Shown here: positions 1 to 7,636 of the stretch, in pieces | Numbering within the stretch: position 1 is the first letter of the stretch | Layout of the letters: every line of letters starts with the position of its first letter | Notes under the pieces: generated by a model | Databases searched by the model: none | Told to the model about the DNA's origin: nothing | What the model saw: only the letters and a program-made list of their open reading frames with translations | Translations under genes and position numbers: made by a program | Assembly (NCBI GenBank): GCA_964579305.1 | Contig: CAZOGY010000114.1 | Coordinates: 1-11,437 of the forward strand | Direction: 5' to 3' | DNA length: 11,437 nucleotides | Origin: JBCBWG01 sp964579305 | GTDB taxonomy: Bacteria; Pseudomonadota; Alphaproteobacteria; Rhizobiales; Hyphomicrobiaceae

Positions 1-1
1 C

Positions 2-373
2 TACTGCCTCGGGCCCTGGCTTTATCGCCGCCAAGGTTTGTACTCGCTGCGTCTAGTTGAATGGCACTTCTGGATCTCGACGCTCGGTATCCAGCTCTAC
101 ATCACCGCGTTGTGGGTCTCGGGCATCCTTCAGGGTCTGATGTGGCGGGCCTACGACAAGCTCGGCTTCCTCCAATACTCGTTCATCGAGACCGTGGAAG
201 CGATGAAACCCTTCTACATCATCCGTGCCACCGGCGGCCTGCTGTTCGTCATCGGCGCGCTGATCATGGCCTACAACATCTGGCGCACGATCCGCGGGGA
301 CGAGCCGGTCGACGTTGCGGAGCAACCCTCCGTCGCCGCCGCGCCCGAGTTGCGTCCGGCAGTGGCCGCTTAA
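2..373 (+). CDS. ccoN: cbb3-type cytochrome c oxidase subunit I, C-terminal part (5' truncated by window edge)
   Basis: This is the C-terminal end of CcoN, the membrane subunit that holds haem b and the haem b3/CuB oxygen-reducing site. The frame is open from base 2 to a TAA at 371-373, and the start lies outside the window. The conserved run LYSLRLVEWHFW is followed by two hydrophobic stretches that fit the last two helices of the 12-helix subunit. The first ends in WVSGILQGLMWRAYD. The second begins near ETVEAMKPFY and runs to MAYNIW. These segments are characteristic of C-family oxidases. The histidine ligands of the metal centres lie upstream in the family, so they cannot be checked here. 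The protein ends in an Ala/Pro/Val-rich tail of about 25 residues that looks unstructured. ccoO follows after 15 bases, as expected for a ccoNOQP operon. Confidence 0.95.
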   Translation, partial: YCLGPWLYRRQGLYSLRLVEWHFWISTLGIQLYITALWVSGILQGLMWRAYDKLGFLQYSFIETVEAMKPFYIIRATGGLLFVIGALIMAYNIWRTIRGDEPVDVAEQPSVAAAPELRPAVAA

Positions 374-388
374 CCTGGGGGCAGATTG

Positions 389-1120
389 ATGTTGAAACAC
401 GAGATCTTCGAGAAAAACTCGATCATTCTGTTGGTCGGAATTCTCATCGCCGTTTCGATCGGCGGCATTGTGCAAATCGCGCCCCTGTTCTGGGTCGAGA
501 GCACAATCGAAAAGGTGAAGGGCATGCGGCCCTACACCCCTCTCGAACTGGCCGGTCGCGATATTTACATCCGCGAGGGCTGTTATAACTGTCACAGCCA
601 AATGGTGCGGACGCTCCGCGATGAAGTGGAGCGGTATGGTCACTATTCGCTGGCAGCCGAAAGCATGTACGACCACCCCTTCCAGTGGGGCTCGAAGCGG
701 ACCGGTCCAGATTTGGCGCGGGTTGGGGGGAAATACTCCAACCAGTGGCACGTCGAGCACATGATCAACCCGCGTTCGGTCGTGCCGGAAAGCATCATGC
801 CGGGTTATCCCTGGCTGGCTGAACGTACCCTCGACCTGGATAAGCTTGCCGATAAGCTCAAGACGCAAGTGGCTGTCGGCGTGCCTTATACCCAGGAGAT
901 GATCGATAACGCCAAAACGGATGCGCTGGCGCAAATTGATCCGGACTCGGATGGCGCCGACGCACTGACAGAGCGTTATCCAAAAGCGGTTGTGGCGAAT
1001 TTCGATGGGAAACCCGGAAATCCGCCGACCGAGCTGGATGCAATGATTGCGTACCTGCAAATGCTTGGGACGCTCGTTGATTTTGCCAGCTTCGATGCAT
1101 CCGGTCCAAACCTGAGATAG
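389..1120 (+). CDS. ccoO: cbb3-type cytochrome c oxidase subunit II (mono-haem cytochrome c)
   Basis: CcoO is the membrane-anchored mono-haem c subunit that passes electrons from CcoP to the CcoN core, with its haem on the periplasmic side. The 243-residue product has the usual family length. One N-terminal transmembrane helix spans about residues 11-33. The haem-binding CxxCH is C65-x2-C68-H69 within EGCYNCHSQMVR, and the probable axial Met ligand is M137 in SIMPGYPWL. ATG 389 is preferred over an in-frame TTG at 386 because GGGG at 377-380 sits 8 bases before it and the family starts with a short basic/acidic leader. ccoN lies 15 bases upstream and ccoQ 10 bases downstream. The gene is intact and no key residue is missing. 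Confidence 0.97.
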   Translation: MLKHEIFEKNSIILLVGILIAVSIGGIVQIAPLFWVESTIEKVKGMRPYTPLELAGRDIYIREGCYNCHSQMVRTLRDEVERYGHYSLAAESMYDHPFQWGSKRTGPDLARVGGKYSNQWHVEHMINPRSVVPESIMPGYPWLAERTLDLDKLADKLKTQVAVGVPYTQEMIDNAKTDALAQIDPDSDGADALTERYPKAVVANFDGKPGNPPTELDAMIAYLQMLGTLVDFASFDASGPNLR

Positions 1121-1130
1121 GAGGCGAAAA

Positions 1131-1310
1131 ATGTCCTACGATACTGTCGCGACCGTTTCTCAGGTCACGTCGCTGTTGATGTTCATCTCGCTGTTTGTTG
1201 CGGTGGTCGCCTATGCTTTCTGGCCTGGCAATAAGGGCCGGTTTGATGAAGCGCAGGCCAAGGCACTGGAACTTGATGGCGAAACCGGTGATCCGGGGAG
1301 TGCGAAATGA
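1131..1310 (+). CDS. ccoQ: cbb3-type cytochrome oxidase small subunit CcoQ (FixQ)
   Basis: This 59-residue protein lies between ccoO and ccoP. It has a single membrane helix (about residues 13-30), then the aromatic-proline turn AYAFWP and a short charged cytoplasmic tail (NKGRFDEAQAKALEL), which is the CcoQ/FixQ pattern. In studied bacteria CcoQ stabilises the interaction of CcoP with the CcoNO core, and it is not catalytic. The Shine-Dalgarno TAGGAGG overlaps the ccoO stop codon and stands 6 bases before the ATG. The stop codon overlaps the ccoP start as ATGA, which implies translational coupling. The gene is too short to stand out by length alone, so the call rests on position, the membrane segment and the FWP motif. 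Confidence 0.93.
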   Translation: MSYDTVATVSQVTSLLMFISLFVAVVAYAFWPGNKGRFDEAQAKALELDGETGDPGSAK

Positions 1311-2209
1311 GCAATCAAAACCATGATCCAAAGGCCCACCACGGACACGGGCCTGACATTGACGATGTCACCGGCGTAGAAACAACCGGTCACGAGTGGG
1401 ATGGGATTAAAGAACTCAATAAGCCATTGCCGAAATGGTGGCTTTATGTGTTCTACGCCACGATTGTCTGGTCAATCGGATACTGGGTACTTTATCCAGC
1501 TTGGCCGCTGGCCAATAGCTACACCAAAGGTGTTCTTGGCTATTCGCAGCGCGAGGTTGTGACACGAGCGGTTGCGCAAAACCGCGAAGGCCAGGCCAAG
1601 TTCCGTGATGCCATCGGCGCCAAGGAACTTGCTGAAATTGCAGCGGATCCGGAGTTGCGGCGCTTTGCAATGGCCGCGGGCGAGGCGTCTTTTGGAGAAA
1701 ACTGCGCCGGTTGTCATGGCCGGGGTGCGCAAGGCTTCAAGGGCTATCCGAACTTGAATGATGACGAGTGGATCTGGGGCGGCACGCTGCCTGCGATCTA
1801 TCAGACGATCAATTTTGGTATTCGCAGCAGCCATGATGAAACGCGGCTGAGCGATATGCCGAAATTCGGTCAAGAAGAGCTCTTGCCGGAAAATGAAATC
1901 AAGGACGTTGCCTCCTACGTTCTTTCGCTATCCGGCAAGGCCGACGATCCGGAAGCAGCCAAACGCGGGCAGGTGACTTTTGCGGAGCAGTGTGCCGCAT
2001 GTCACGGTGAAAATGGCAAGGGCAACCAGGAATTGGGCGCACCAAACCTGACGGATGCGATTTGGCTTTACGGTTCAAGGAAAGAAGATGTCGTGGAAAG
2101 CATTCATACCGGCCGTGGCGGCGTGATGCCGCCTTGGGTCGGACGGCTGGACGATGTCACGATCAAATCGCTTGCTGTTTACGTCCACTCGCGTGGTGGC
2201 GGCGAATAA
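1307..2209 (+). CDS. ccoP: cbb3-type cytochrome c oxidase subunit III (di-haem cytochrome c)
   Basis: CcoP is the di-haem c subunit that accepts electrons from soluble or membrane cytochromes c and hands them to CcoO. The 300-residue product starts with a hydrophilic His/Asp-rich leader (HHGHGPD), then the conserved WDGIKELNKPLPKWW stretch before a membrane helix at about residues 44-64. Two cytochrome c domains follow. The first has C133-x2-C136-H137 with likely axial Met M184 (SDMPKFG). The second has C229-x2-C232-H233 with likely axial Met M274 (GVMPPW). The length is normal and both haem sites look complete. The start overlaps the ccoQ stop by four bases, with GGGGAG at 1295-1300. A hairpin terminator follows 18 bases after the stop, making ccoP the probable last gene of the structural operon. 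Confidence 0.97.
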   Translation: MSNQNHDPKAHHGHGPDIDDVTGVETTGHEWDGIKELNKPLPKWWLYVFYATIVWSIGYWVLYPAWPLANSYTKGVLGYSQREVVTRAVAQNREGQAKFRDAIGAKELAEIAADPELRRFAMAAGEASFGENCAGCHGRGAQGFKGYPNLNDDEWIWGGTLPAIYQTINFGIRSSHDETRLSDMPKFGQEELLPENEIKDVASYVLSLSGKADDPEAAKRGQVTFAEQCAACHGENGKGNQELGAPNLTDAIWLYGSRKEDVVESIHTGRGGVMPPWVGRLDDVTIKSLAVYVHSRGGGE

Positions 2210-2227
2210 CTGATCAGCTGCAATAAG

Positions 2228-2267
2228 AATCGGCGGTGCGACGCTTCGCGCCGCCGATTTGCGTTTT
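2228..2267 (+). terminator. Intrinsic terminator after ccoP
   Basis: A nearly perfect inverted repeat pairs 2228-2240 with 2247-2259: a 13-bp GC-rich stem with one G-U pair and a 6-base loop. T-rich sequence (ATTTGCGTTTT) follows, so it fits a rho-independent terminator, although the T tract is interrupted by GCG. It lies 18 bases after ccoP and separates the structural genes from the assembly genes. It may act as a partial terminator or as an mRNA-stabilising 3' end. Confidence 0.75.
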
Positions 2268-2302
2268 GGGTCGCGTCAATTTTGAGATCTGCTGGCTCGG
2301 CG

Positions 2303-2316
2303 CTGACAAAAATCAA
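2303..2316 (+). promoter_or_regulatory. Candidate FNR/FixK-type box upstream of the ccoG operon
   Basis: CTGAC-AAAA-ATCAA matches the FNR/FixK pattern TTGAY-N4-RTCAA at all fixed positions except the first base. It ends 75 bases before the start of the small Cys-rich gene, downstream of the ccoP terminator. If it sits at the usual activating position (-41.5), transcription would start near 2351, leaving a leader of about 40 bases. A weak -10-like TAGGTT lies at 2344-2349, a little farther from the box than ideal. FNR/FixK control of ccoGHIS is established in several alphaproteobacteria. Its action here is an inference. Confidence 0.6.
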
Positions 2317-2391
2317 ATCCAGCAAAGCGCTTTTCGTGGGACGTAGGTTTCAGCGAAATGATTGGATCGCCCGCTTTCCGGGGAGGGGCCT

Positions 2392-2670
2392 ATGTGCGGT
2401 TGTGGTTGTGACTTGGCGGCGCTTGGTGCAGATGATGCCGAATTCTCGTTAATTGGTCCTGCGCAGGCCCCGGGCGCTGCGTCGGGCAATGCAAATACCG
2501 GCGCTGTTGTCGACGATCTCGAAATGCGAGCGGCGGTCAAGTCTGCGTTTGTGCACGTTTCCAATGCGGCCAGGCCGATTGACGCGGGGACCGCGGAAAA
2601 GACCTGCACTGGCAATTGCGATGGCTGCCAGACCCTTTCCCATACTGTTATTGAGGCACTGATCCCATGA
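2392..2670 (+). CDS. Small cysteine-rich protein of unknown function, coupled to ccoG
   Basis: I do not recognise this 92-residue protein. It has six cysteines, all at the ends. An N-terminal C2-x-C4-x-C6 motif (MCGCGCD) comes directly after the start, and a C-terminal C72-x3-C76-x2-C79 lies in the stretch TCTGNCDGC. The middle is Ala/Gly-rich at first, then has a possible helix around residues 41-60. There is no signal peptide or membrane segment, so it is probably cytoplasmic. The start at 2392 is chosen because GGGGAGGGG ends just upstream and the upstream in-frame TTG at 2362 has no such signal. The stop overlaps the ccoG start as ATGA, so the two are probably co-translated. The clustered thiols and the neighbours suggest metal (copper or Fe-S) handling for oxidase assembly, but that is an inference. 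Coding use resembles that of its neighbours. Confidence 0.8.
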   Translation: MCGCGCDLAALGADDAEFSLIGPAQAPGAASGNANTGAVVDDLEMRAAVKSAFVHVSNAARPIDAGTAEKTCTGNCDGCQTLSHTVIEALIP

Positions 2671-4178
2671 GCCGTCATGCTCCATCGGATTTCATTGTTG
2701 GTGATGCCGCGCCGGGCGTGGCTGCGCACGATGTCTCGGCGGTCAACCGCAAGGAGACGCGCGAGCTTTATGCGGGGCGCCAAAAAATCTATTCGAAGTT
2801 AGCGCACGGAACGTTTCGCAACCTCAAATGGATTGTGATGGTTCTGACGTTGGGCATTTACTACGCGTTGCCCTGGCTCCGCTGGGATCGGGGGCCGGAA
2901 TTGCCGGACCAGGCCGTCCTCGTGGATGTCGCCAACGGCCGGATCTTTATTGGACCAATCGAAATCTGGCCGCAGGAGCTTTATTATGTCACTGGGCTTT
3001 TGCTGCTAGGCTCGCTTGGGTTGTTCCTCGTAACAGCCGCCTTTGGGCGTGTTTGGTGCGGCTACACCTGCCCGCAAACGGTGTGGACGGACCTGATGAT
3101 CATGGTTGAGCGGTTCTGGCAGGGCGACCGCAATGCGCGGATCCGTCTGGACCGGCAACCGTGGGGCGCCAACAAGCTCTTTAAAAAGGGCATGACGCAT
3201 GTGTCCTGGCTTTTGATTGCGCTCGTCACCGGCGGCGCTTTCGTCTTTTACTTTCGTGATGCGCCGACCCTGCTGACAGAGTTTTTCACCGGCACAGCGC
3301 CGATGATCGCCTACCTGTTCTTGGGCATCTTCACGGTGTTCACGTACCTTTTGGGCGGGATCGCGCGGGAGCAAGTGTGCATCTACATGTGCCCTTGGCC
3401 GCGCATCCAAGGCGCAATGACAGATCGTCATACCATGCTGGTCAGCTATCGGCCTGAGCGTGGTGAACCGCGCGGCCCGGTGCGCAAGGGCCAAGATGGT
3501 CAAGTCGACTGGGATGCGCGCGGCGATTGCATTGATTGTAAGGCGTGCGTTGCGGTTTGCCCGACCGGCATCGATATCCGCGACGGTTCGCAGCTTGAGT
3601 GCATCCAATGCGCGCTTTGCATCGATGCGTGCAATGAAATCATGCGCAAGATTGGCCGCCCGCTTAACCTCGTCGCCTACGACACGGTTGCCAAACGCGA
3701 GGCCAGCGAAAAGGGCGAACACGAACCGTTCAAGCTCCTGCGGCCCCGTACGATGCTGTATGCCGGGGTGATGGTCCTAGTTTCGGCGGTCATGGCGGTT
3801 GCCTTCACGGCGCGGACGACGCTTGAGATCAACGTGATCGGCGATCGCGCACCGCTTTATGTGCCGCTGCGCGACGGCGGGTTCCGCAATGGCTATACGG
3901 TTCGGATCTTGAACAAGGAGCACAATCCGCGCTCGGTTCGGCTCAAACTTGAAGGTTTGCCGGGCGGCCAATTGCGGGTGTTGGGATTTGATGCGGCCGA
4001 TCCGGTGATTACGGTCCCGACCGATGATCTGCGAGAATTGCGGGTTTACGTCACCGTTCCGGCGACGGGCGTGCCTCAACTTTCGCCGCCCTCGACCCGG
4101 TTCCAGCTTATCGTTGATGATGTGAATGGAACGGAAACGATGGCGCGCGGGGCCGTGTTCCAGAGCCCGGCCCGCTGA
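2667..4178 (+). CDS. ccoG: cbb3 oxidase assembly protein CcoG (RdxA/FixG family polyferredoxin)
   Basis: CcoG is a membrane protein with cytoplasmic Fe-S clusters, reported in Rhodobacter to reduce Cu(II) for delivery to the oxidase. The 503-residue product has membrane helices at about 54-71, 107-126, 179-197, 213-232 and 362-380. Conserved membrane-edge cysteine motifs are C131-x3-C135-P (CGYTCPQTVW) and C238-x3-C242-P (CIYMCPWPRIQ). Two 4Fe-4S ferredoxin motifs follow: C288-x2-C291-x2-C294-x3-C298-P and C312-x2-C315-x2-C318-x3-C322. After the last helix comes an Ig-like periplasmic domain of about 120 residues, standard for the family. The start overlaps the upstream small gene by ATGA, with only a weak GAGG 10 bases ahead, so translation is probably coupled. 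All expected cysteines are present. Confidence 0.97.
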   Translation: MSRHAPSDFIVGDAAPGVAAHDVSAVNRKETRELYAGRQKIYSKLAHGTFRNLKWIVMVLTLGIYYALPWLRWDRGPELPDQAVLVDVANGRIFIGPIEIWPQELYYVTGLLLLGSLGLFLVTAAFGRVWCGYTCPQTVWTDLMIMVERFWQGDRNARIRLDRQPWGANKLFKKGMTHVSWLLIALVTGGAFVFYFRDAPTLLTEFFTGTAPMIAYLFLGIFTVFTYLLGGIAREQVCIYMCPWPRIQGAMTDRHTMLVSYRPERGEPRGPVRKGQDGQVDWDARGDCIDCKACVAVCPTGIDIRDGSQLECIQCALCIDACNEIMRKIGRPLNLVAYDTVAKREASEKGEHEPFKLLRPRTMLYAGVMVLVSAVMAVAFTARTTLEINVIGDRAPLYVPLRDGGFRNGYTVRILNKEHNPRSVRLKLEGLPGGQLRVLGFDAADPVITVPTDDLRELRVYVTVPATGVPQLSPPSTRFQLIVDDVNGTETMARGAVFQSPAR

Positions 4179-4340
4179 CCTTGGCGATGGGATCTGAGAC
4201 CCGCGCATTGTGAGCGCGTGGTTTGGACAAGAAGCCGGCGGGTCGACGGCAAACGGTCGCTGCCGGCCAACCCAAAGATCGAGCCTGCGCACGGCGCTCC
4301 CAGTGCGCGGGATGTTTGAACGGTTTATGAGGGATCGCGC

Positions 4341-4862
4341 ATGGCGATGGATGTGTCGGAAAAATCGGGCGATGGCCGCCAAGTGATCAAAGGCTGGCAT
4401 GTGCTTGCCGCACTGATTGGTTTTTTTGGCGTTATCTTCGCGGTGAACGGCGCGTTCTTGTATTTCGCGCTCGGGTCATACACGGGCGTTGTTTCGCAAG
4501 AGCCCTATCGCAAGGGCCTTGCCTATAACGACCGCATCGCTGCCGATCAGCGCCAGGCAGCACTTGGCTGGACGCGGACGCTGAAGCTCGATGCGGCCGG
4601 GCAAGTGGCCCTAACCTTGCGCGACCAGCACGATCGTCCGGTTTCGGGACTTCAGGTCATGGCATTGATTGGCCGCCCGTCCACGGCACAGCACGATGTG
4701 ACGGTGCGGCTGCTGGAAGGTCCGGCGGGGGTCTACAACGCGGCGATCGCACGGCGTGACAGTGGTGCGTGGATTGTCTCGCTGACGGCAAAAACCGTGA
4801 CGGCCGACGGGGCTGCGCAAACGGTCTACCGGGTGAAGGAGCGGATATGGCTGAAGCCTTAG
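4341..4862 (+). CDS. ccoH: cbb3 oxidase assembly protein CcoH (FixH family)
   Basis: CcoH is a small single-span membrane protein that binds assembling CcoNO/CcoP intermediates. The 173-residue product shows the family pattern: GWHVLA at residue 18 opens one transmembrane helix (about 19-44) containing the conserved NGAFLYFAL, followed by SYTGVVSQEPYRKGLAYN. The rest is a periplasmic beta-rich domain (about 70-173) ending in KERIWL. GAGGG at 4329-4333 stands 7 bases before ATG 4341. A second in-frame ATG lies two codons on but is less well spaced. There is a 162-base gap from ccoG in which I find no gene and no clear promoter. The end overlaps ccoI by 16 bases. Confidence 0.94.
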   Translation: MAMDVSEKSGDGRQVIKGWHVLAALIGFFGVIFAVNGAFLYFALGSYTGVVSQEPYRKGLAYNDRIAADQRQAALGWTRTLKLDAAGQVALTLRDQHDRPVSGLQVMALIGRPSTAQHDVTVRLLEGPAGVYNAAIARRDSGAWIVSLTAKTVTADGAAQTVYRVKERIWLKP

Positions 4863-7135
4863 CGGGACAGGGCCAAGCTTTTGACCCGGTGATGCCTGCG
4901 GCGGCCGGCGCGCCGGGGGCGTCTGCTCGCGCGGTTGCGGGCGACGAGGCGAACGGCTCCATCGCTGCGCCAACCATCGTCCTGACCGTTGAAAACATGG
5001 TCTGTGGCGGCTGCATGCGGAAGGTGGAAACGGCGCTGGCTGCCGTTCCAGGTGTTGCGGCGGCGCGCGCCAATCTGTCGGCCAAGCGGGTGACGGTCAT
5101 GGCAGCTGACGCAACGGTCAGCGCGCAGCGCCTGATCGCGGCGCTTGCGGCAGCGGGGTTCAAAGCGGGCGAAGTGCGCGGTGGTCAGGAGTCTGAGGTG
5201 CGCGCTGCCGAACGCGATCTCATGTTCCGGCTTGCCGTTGCCGGTTTTGCCGCGGCGAACGTCATGCTGCTTTCGGTTTCGGTATGGTCGGGCGAAGCCG
5301 GTGGCGACATGAGCGACGCGGTGACCCGCTTGTTCCATTGGCTTTCAGCGTTGATTGCGCTGCCGACGGTTGCCTACAGCGGCCAGCCATTTTTCCGATC
5401 TGCGATTTCGGCGTTGTCGGCGTGGCGGCTGAACATGGATGTGCCGATCTCGCTGGGTGTGCTGCTTGCAACCGGCATGAGCGTTTATGAAACGCTCGCC
5501 GGCGATGGGCACATCTACTTCGACGCCGCCGTTATGCTGCTGTTCTTCTTGCTGATTGGCCGGTACCTGGACACGCGCATGCGCGCGCGGGCCGCCGGCG
5601 CAGCATCGAACCTCTTGGCGCTGCGGGCGTTGTCGGCCGACGTTCTGTCCGACGATGGTACGTTGCGGCGCCTGCCTGCGCATGCGCTTGCACCCGGCAT
5701 GCGCGTTCAAGTTGCGCCTGGTGAGCGGATCGCGGTCGATGGGACCGTGTTGTCCGGTGCCAGTGACGTCGACAACGCGCTGATCACTGGTGAAGCCACG
5801 CCGCAACCGGCAGCTCAGGGCGACCAGGTTTTTGCCGGTGCTGTCAATCTTTCAGGACGCCTCGTCGTGTCAGCCGATAAGGTGGAAAACAACACGCTCT
5901 TGGCCGAGATCACGAGGCTCATGACAACGGCCGAGCAGGGTCGCGGGCATTACGTCCGGCTTGCCGACAGGGCCGCACAGATTTATGCGCCCGCTGTTCA
6001 TATCCTGGGGCTTGCCACGTTCATCGGCTGGATGAGCGTGGGTGCTGGATGGGTTGCAGCGCTCACGACGGCTGTCGCTGTGCTGATTATCACGTGCCCC
6101 TGCGCGCTGGCGCTTGCGGTGCCTGCGGTGCAGGTCGCAGCGACAAGCAGGCTGTTTGAAAACGGTATCCTGGTCAAAGCGGCTGATGGGCTTGAGCGTT
6201 TGTCGGAATGCGATGCGATCGTGTTTGACAAGACCGGGACGCTGACGACCGGCATACCTCAGCTTGCCCAGTTGTCGCCGCAGGCCCGGGCCGTCCTCCC
6301 TGAAGCGATCGGTCTGGCCGCGGCGAGCAAGCATCCCTATTCCCGCGCACTTGTTGCGGCGGCGGAATCTGCTGGGCTTTCACCGGTGCCGTTGGCCGAC
6401 GTTGAAGAAGTGCCAGGGCGTGGCCTGCGTGCGCAAAGTGCCCAGGGCGAAGTTCGGCTGGGTGCCGGCAGTTTCTGCGGCGCCCCGGCCGGCGAAAGCG
6501 AGACCGCGGCTTTGTGGTACCGGACCGCAGACGGGCAAGCGGTGCCGTTTCTTTTCGCCGATACGATCAAACCGGATGCAGCCGAGACGATCGCTCAATT
6601 GCGGAAGGCGGGCTACCACATCGAGATATTGTCGGGCGATCGCGCCCCATCGGTGCATGCGGTGGCGGACAGCCTTGGAGTTGAAATGCGTACGGCGCGT
6701 GCGACGCCTGCGGAGAAGGTTGCCCGTCTTGGCGAACTCAAAGCGCAGGGCCGCAAAGTGCTGATGGTTGGTGACGGCCTCAATGATGCGCCGGCGCTGG
6801 CCTCGGGGCATGCGTCGATGTCGCCGTCCGATGCGGCGGATATCTCCCAGACTTCGGCGGATTTTGTGTTCCAGGGCGAAGGCATCGCCGCCATCCCGAC
6901 CGCGTTATCGGTGTCGCGCGCGGCGCAGCGTATGGCTTTGCAGAATTTCGGGATCGCGCTCGCTTACAATGTCATCTTTGTGCCGATGGCGGTTGCCGGT
7001 TGGGTCACGCCGCTGTTGGCGGCAATTGCCATGTCGGCTTCGTCGATCGTCGTCACAGGCAATGCCATTCGACTGCGTGGTCGGAACGTTCGCCATCTAT
7101 TGAAAGCGGCCTCTGCCCAAACCAAGCGTCGATGA
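4847..7135 (+). CDS. ccoI: Copper-translocating P1B-type ATPase CcoI (FixI)
   Basis: CcoI is a cytoplasmic-membrane copper-exporting ATPase that supplies copper for the CuB centre of the cbb3 oxidase. The 762-residue product has a 40-residue Ala/Gly-rich N-terminal extension, then one heavy-metal-associated domain with C53-x2-C56 (ENMVCGGCMRKVE). Eight membrane helices are expected. The actuator domain carries TGEA at 314-317 (more often TGES; catalytic E316 is present). The intramembrane metal motif is C417-P-C419. The phosphorylation loop is DKTGTLT with D461, the HP motif is at 496-497, and the hinge is VGDGLNDAP at 641-649. ATG 4847 is preferred because AAGGAG sits 5 bases ahead. The open frame extends upstream to 4769, but that part lies inside ccoH and lacks a ribosome site. 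It overlaps ccoH by 16 bases. Confidence 0.97.
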   Translation: MAEALAGQGQAFDPVMPAAAGAPGASARAVAGDEANGSIAAPTIVLTVENMVCGGCMRKVETALAAVPGVAAARANLSAKRVTVMAADATVSAQRLIAALAAAGFKAGEVRGGQESEVRAAERDLMFRLAVAGFAAANVMLLSVSVWSGEAGGDMSDAVTRLFHWLSALIALPTVAYSGQPFFRSAISALSAWRLNMDVPISLGVLLATGMSVYETLAGDGHIYFDAAVMLLFFLLIGRYLDTRMRARAAGAASNLLALRALSADVLSDDGTLRRLPAHALAPGMRVQVAPGERIAVDGTVLSGASDVDNALITGEATPQPAAQGDQVFAGAVNLSGRLVVSADKVENNTLLAEITRLMTTAEQGRGHYVRLADRAAQIYAPAVHILGLATFIGWMSVGAGWVAALTTAVAVLIITCPCALALAVPAVQVAATSRLFENGILVKAADGLERLSECDAIVFDKTGTLTTGIPQLAQLSPQARAVLPEAIGLAAASKHPYSRALVAAAESAGLSPVPLADVEEVPGRGLRAQSAQGEVRLGAGSFCGAPAGESETAALWYRTADGQAVPFLFADTIKPDAAETIAQLRKAGYHIEILSGDRAPSVHAVADSLGVEMRTARATPAEKVARLGELKAQGRKVLMVGDGLNDAPALASGHASMSPSDAADISQTSADFVFQGEGIAAIPTALSVSRAAQRMALQNFGIALAYNVIFVPMAVAGWVTPLLAAIAMSASSIVVTGNAIRLRGRNVRHLLKAASAQTKRR

Positions 7136-7194
7136 CCGACAGAGCCGCTCACGATTGCGGCAAGCCGATTGCGACGCGAGAAGGAGACATCTCG

Positions 7195-7344
7195 ATGACG
7201 GCACTTGCTTGGCTTATCCCGGCGGCATTGGCTCTTGGCGGTCTGGGACTTGCCGCGTTCGTTTGGGCGATGAAGACGGGTCAGTTTGAGGATCTCGAAG
7301 GCGCCGGGTGGCGCGCTCTTGAAGATCGCGATCCAGACGCGTGA
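7195..7344 (+). CDS. ccoS: cbb3 oxidase maturation protein CcoS
   Basis: CcoS is a very small membrane protein needed in Rhodobacter for placing redox cofactors (haem b, CuB) into CcoN. The 49-residue product has one helix (about residues 4-25) followed by the diagnostic MKTGQFEDLEG and a short acidic tail. AAGGAG at 7181-7186 stands 8 bases before ATG 7195, which supports this start. An in-frame ATG at 7132 overlaps the ccoI stop as ATGA and would add 21 polar residues before the helix. That form lacks a comparable ribosome site and would be unusual for the family, though it cannot be excluded. It is the last gene of the assembly operon. Confidence 0.93.
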   Translation: MTALAWLIPAALALGGLGLAAFVWAMKTGQFEDLEGAGWRALEDRDPDA

Positions 7345-7636
7345 GCCCAGCATCGCAGATCTGGCGGCGGCCGGCTCAGCGATTGCCGCACTCGGCGGGT
7401 GCGCTACCGAACGCAAATCCGGCATTCGTGTCATCAAGAAGAGGCCGACGCTGCTGACGGGCTTTCCGGTCGGCGGCTTGGCTGGTGTCAGTATCGCTAT
7501 GCGTTTAGATTGTCCGCGGCGAAGATGTCGGATCGCGATGCCAGCTGATGCGTTCCCGCAGCCTTTAGGGGCCCGTGTTGTCCCGACCGGTCGTGTGCCG
7601 CCTGGCCGTCCGCCGCTTGACTGGTGCGCCGTTACG
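7345..7636. other. Gene-free spacer between convergent ccoS and the DUF2189 gene
   Basis: I see no convincing gene in these 292 bases. Open frames exist on both strands, but they are rich in Arg/Pro/Ala, overlap real genes and have no ribosome site. The only structure noted is a weak hairpin at 7453-7474 (six pairs, one mismatch, two more pairs, CTTT loop) with no T tract, about 109 bases after ccoS. I find no clear terminator for either converging gene. Confidence 0.5.

Noticed and set aside
53..1060. Minus-strand open frame of 335 codons opposite ccoN/ccoO
   Set aside because: It is a shadow of two clearly recognised genes, with Arg/His/Asp-heavy composition and no family resemblance.
3006..3722. 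Minus-strand open frame of 238 codons opposite ccoG
   Set aside because: It lies wholly within ccoG, whose cysteine motifs are unmistakable. The composition is that of an antisense frame.
4233..4266. GCCGGC-flanked inverted repeat in the ccoG-ccoH gap
   Set aside because: Only the self-complementary hexamers pair well. The inner part does not, and no T tract follows.
4769..4846. Upstream extension of ccoI to ATG 4769
   Set aside because: It would lie within the ccoH coding region and has no ribosome site, whereas ATG 4847 has AAGGAG at 5 bases.
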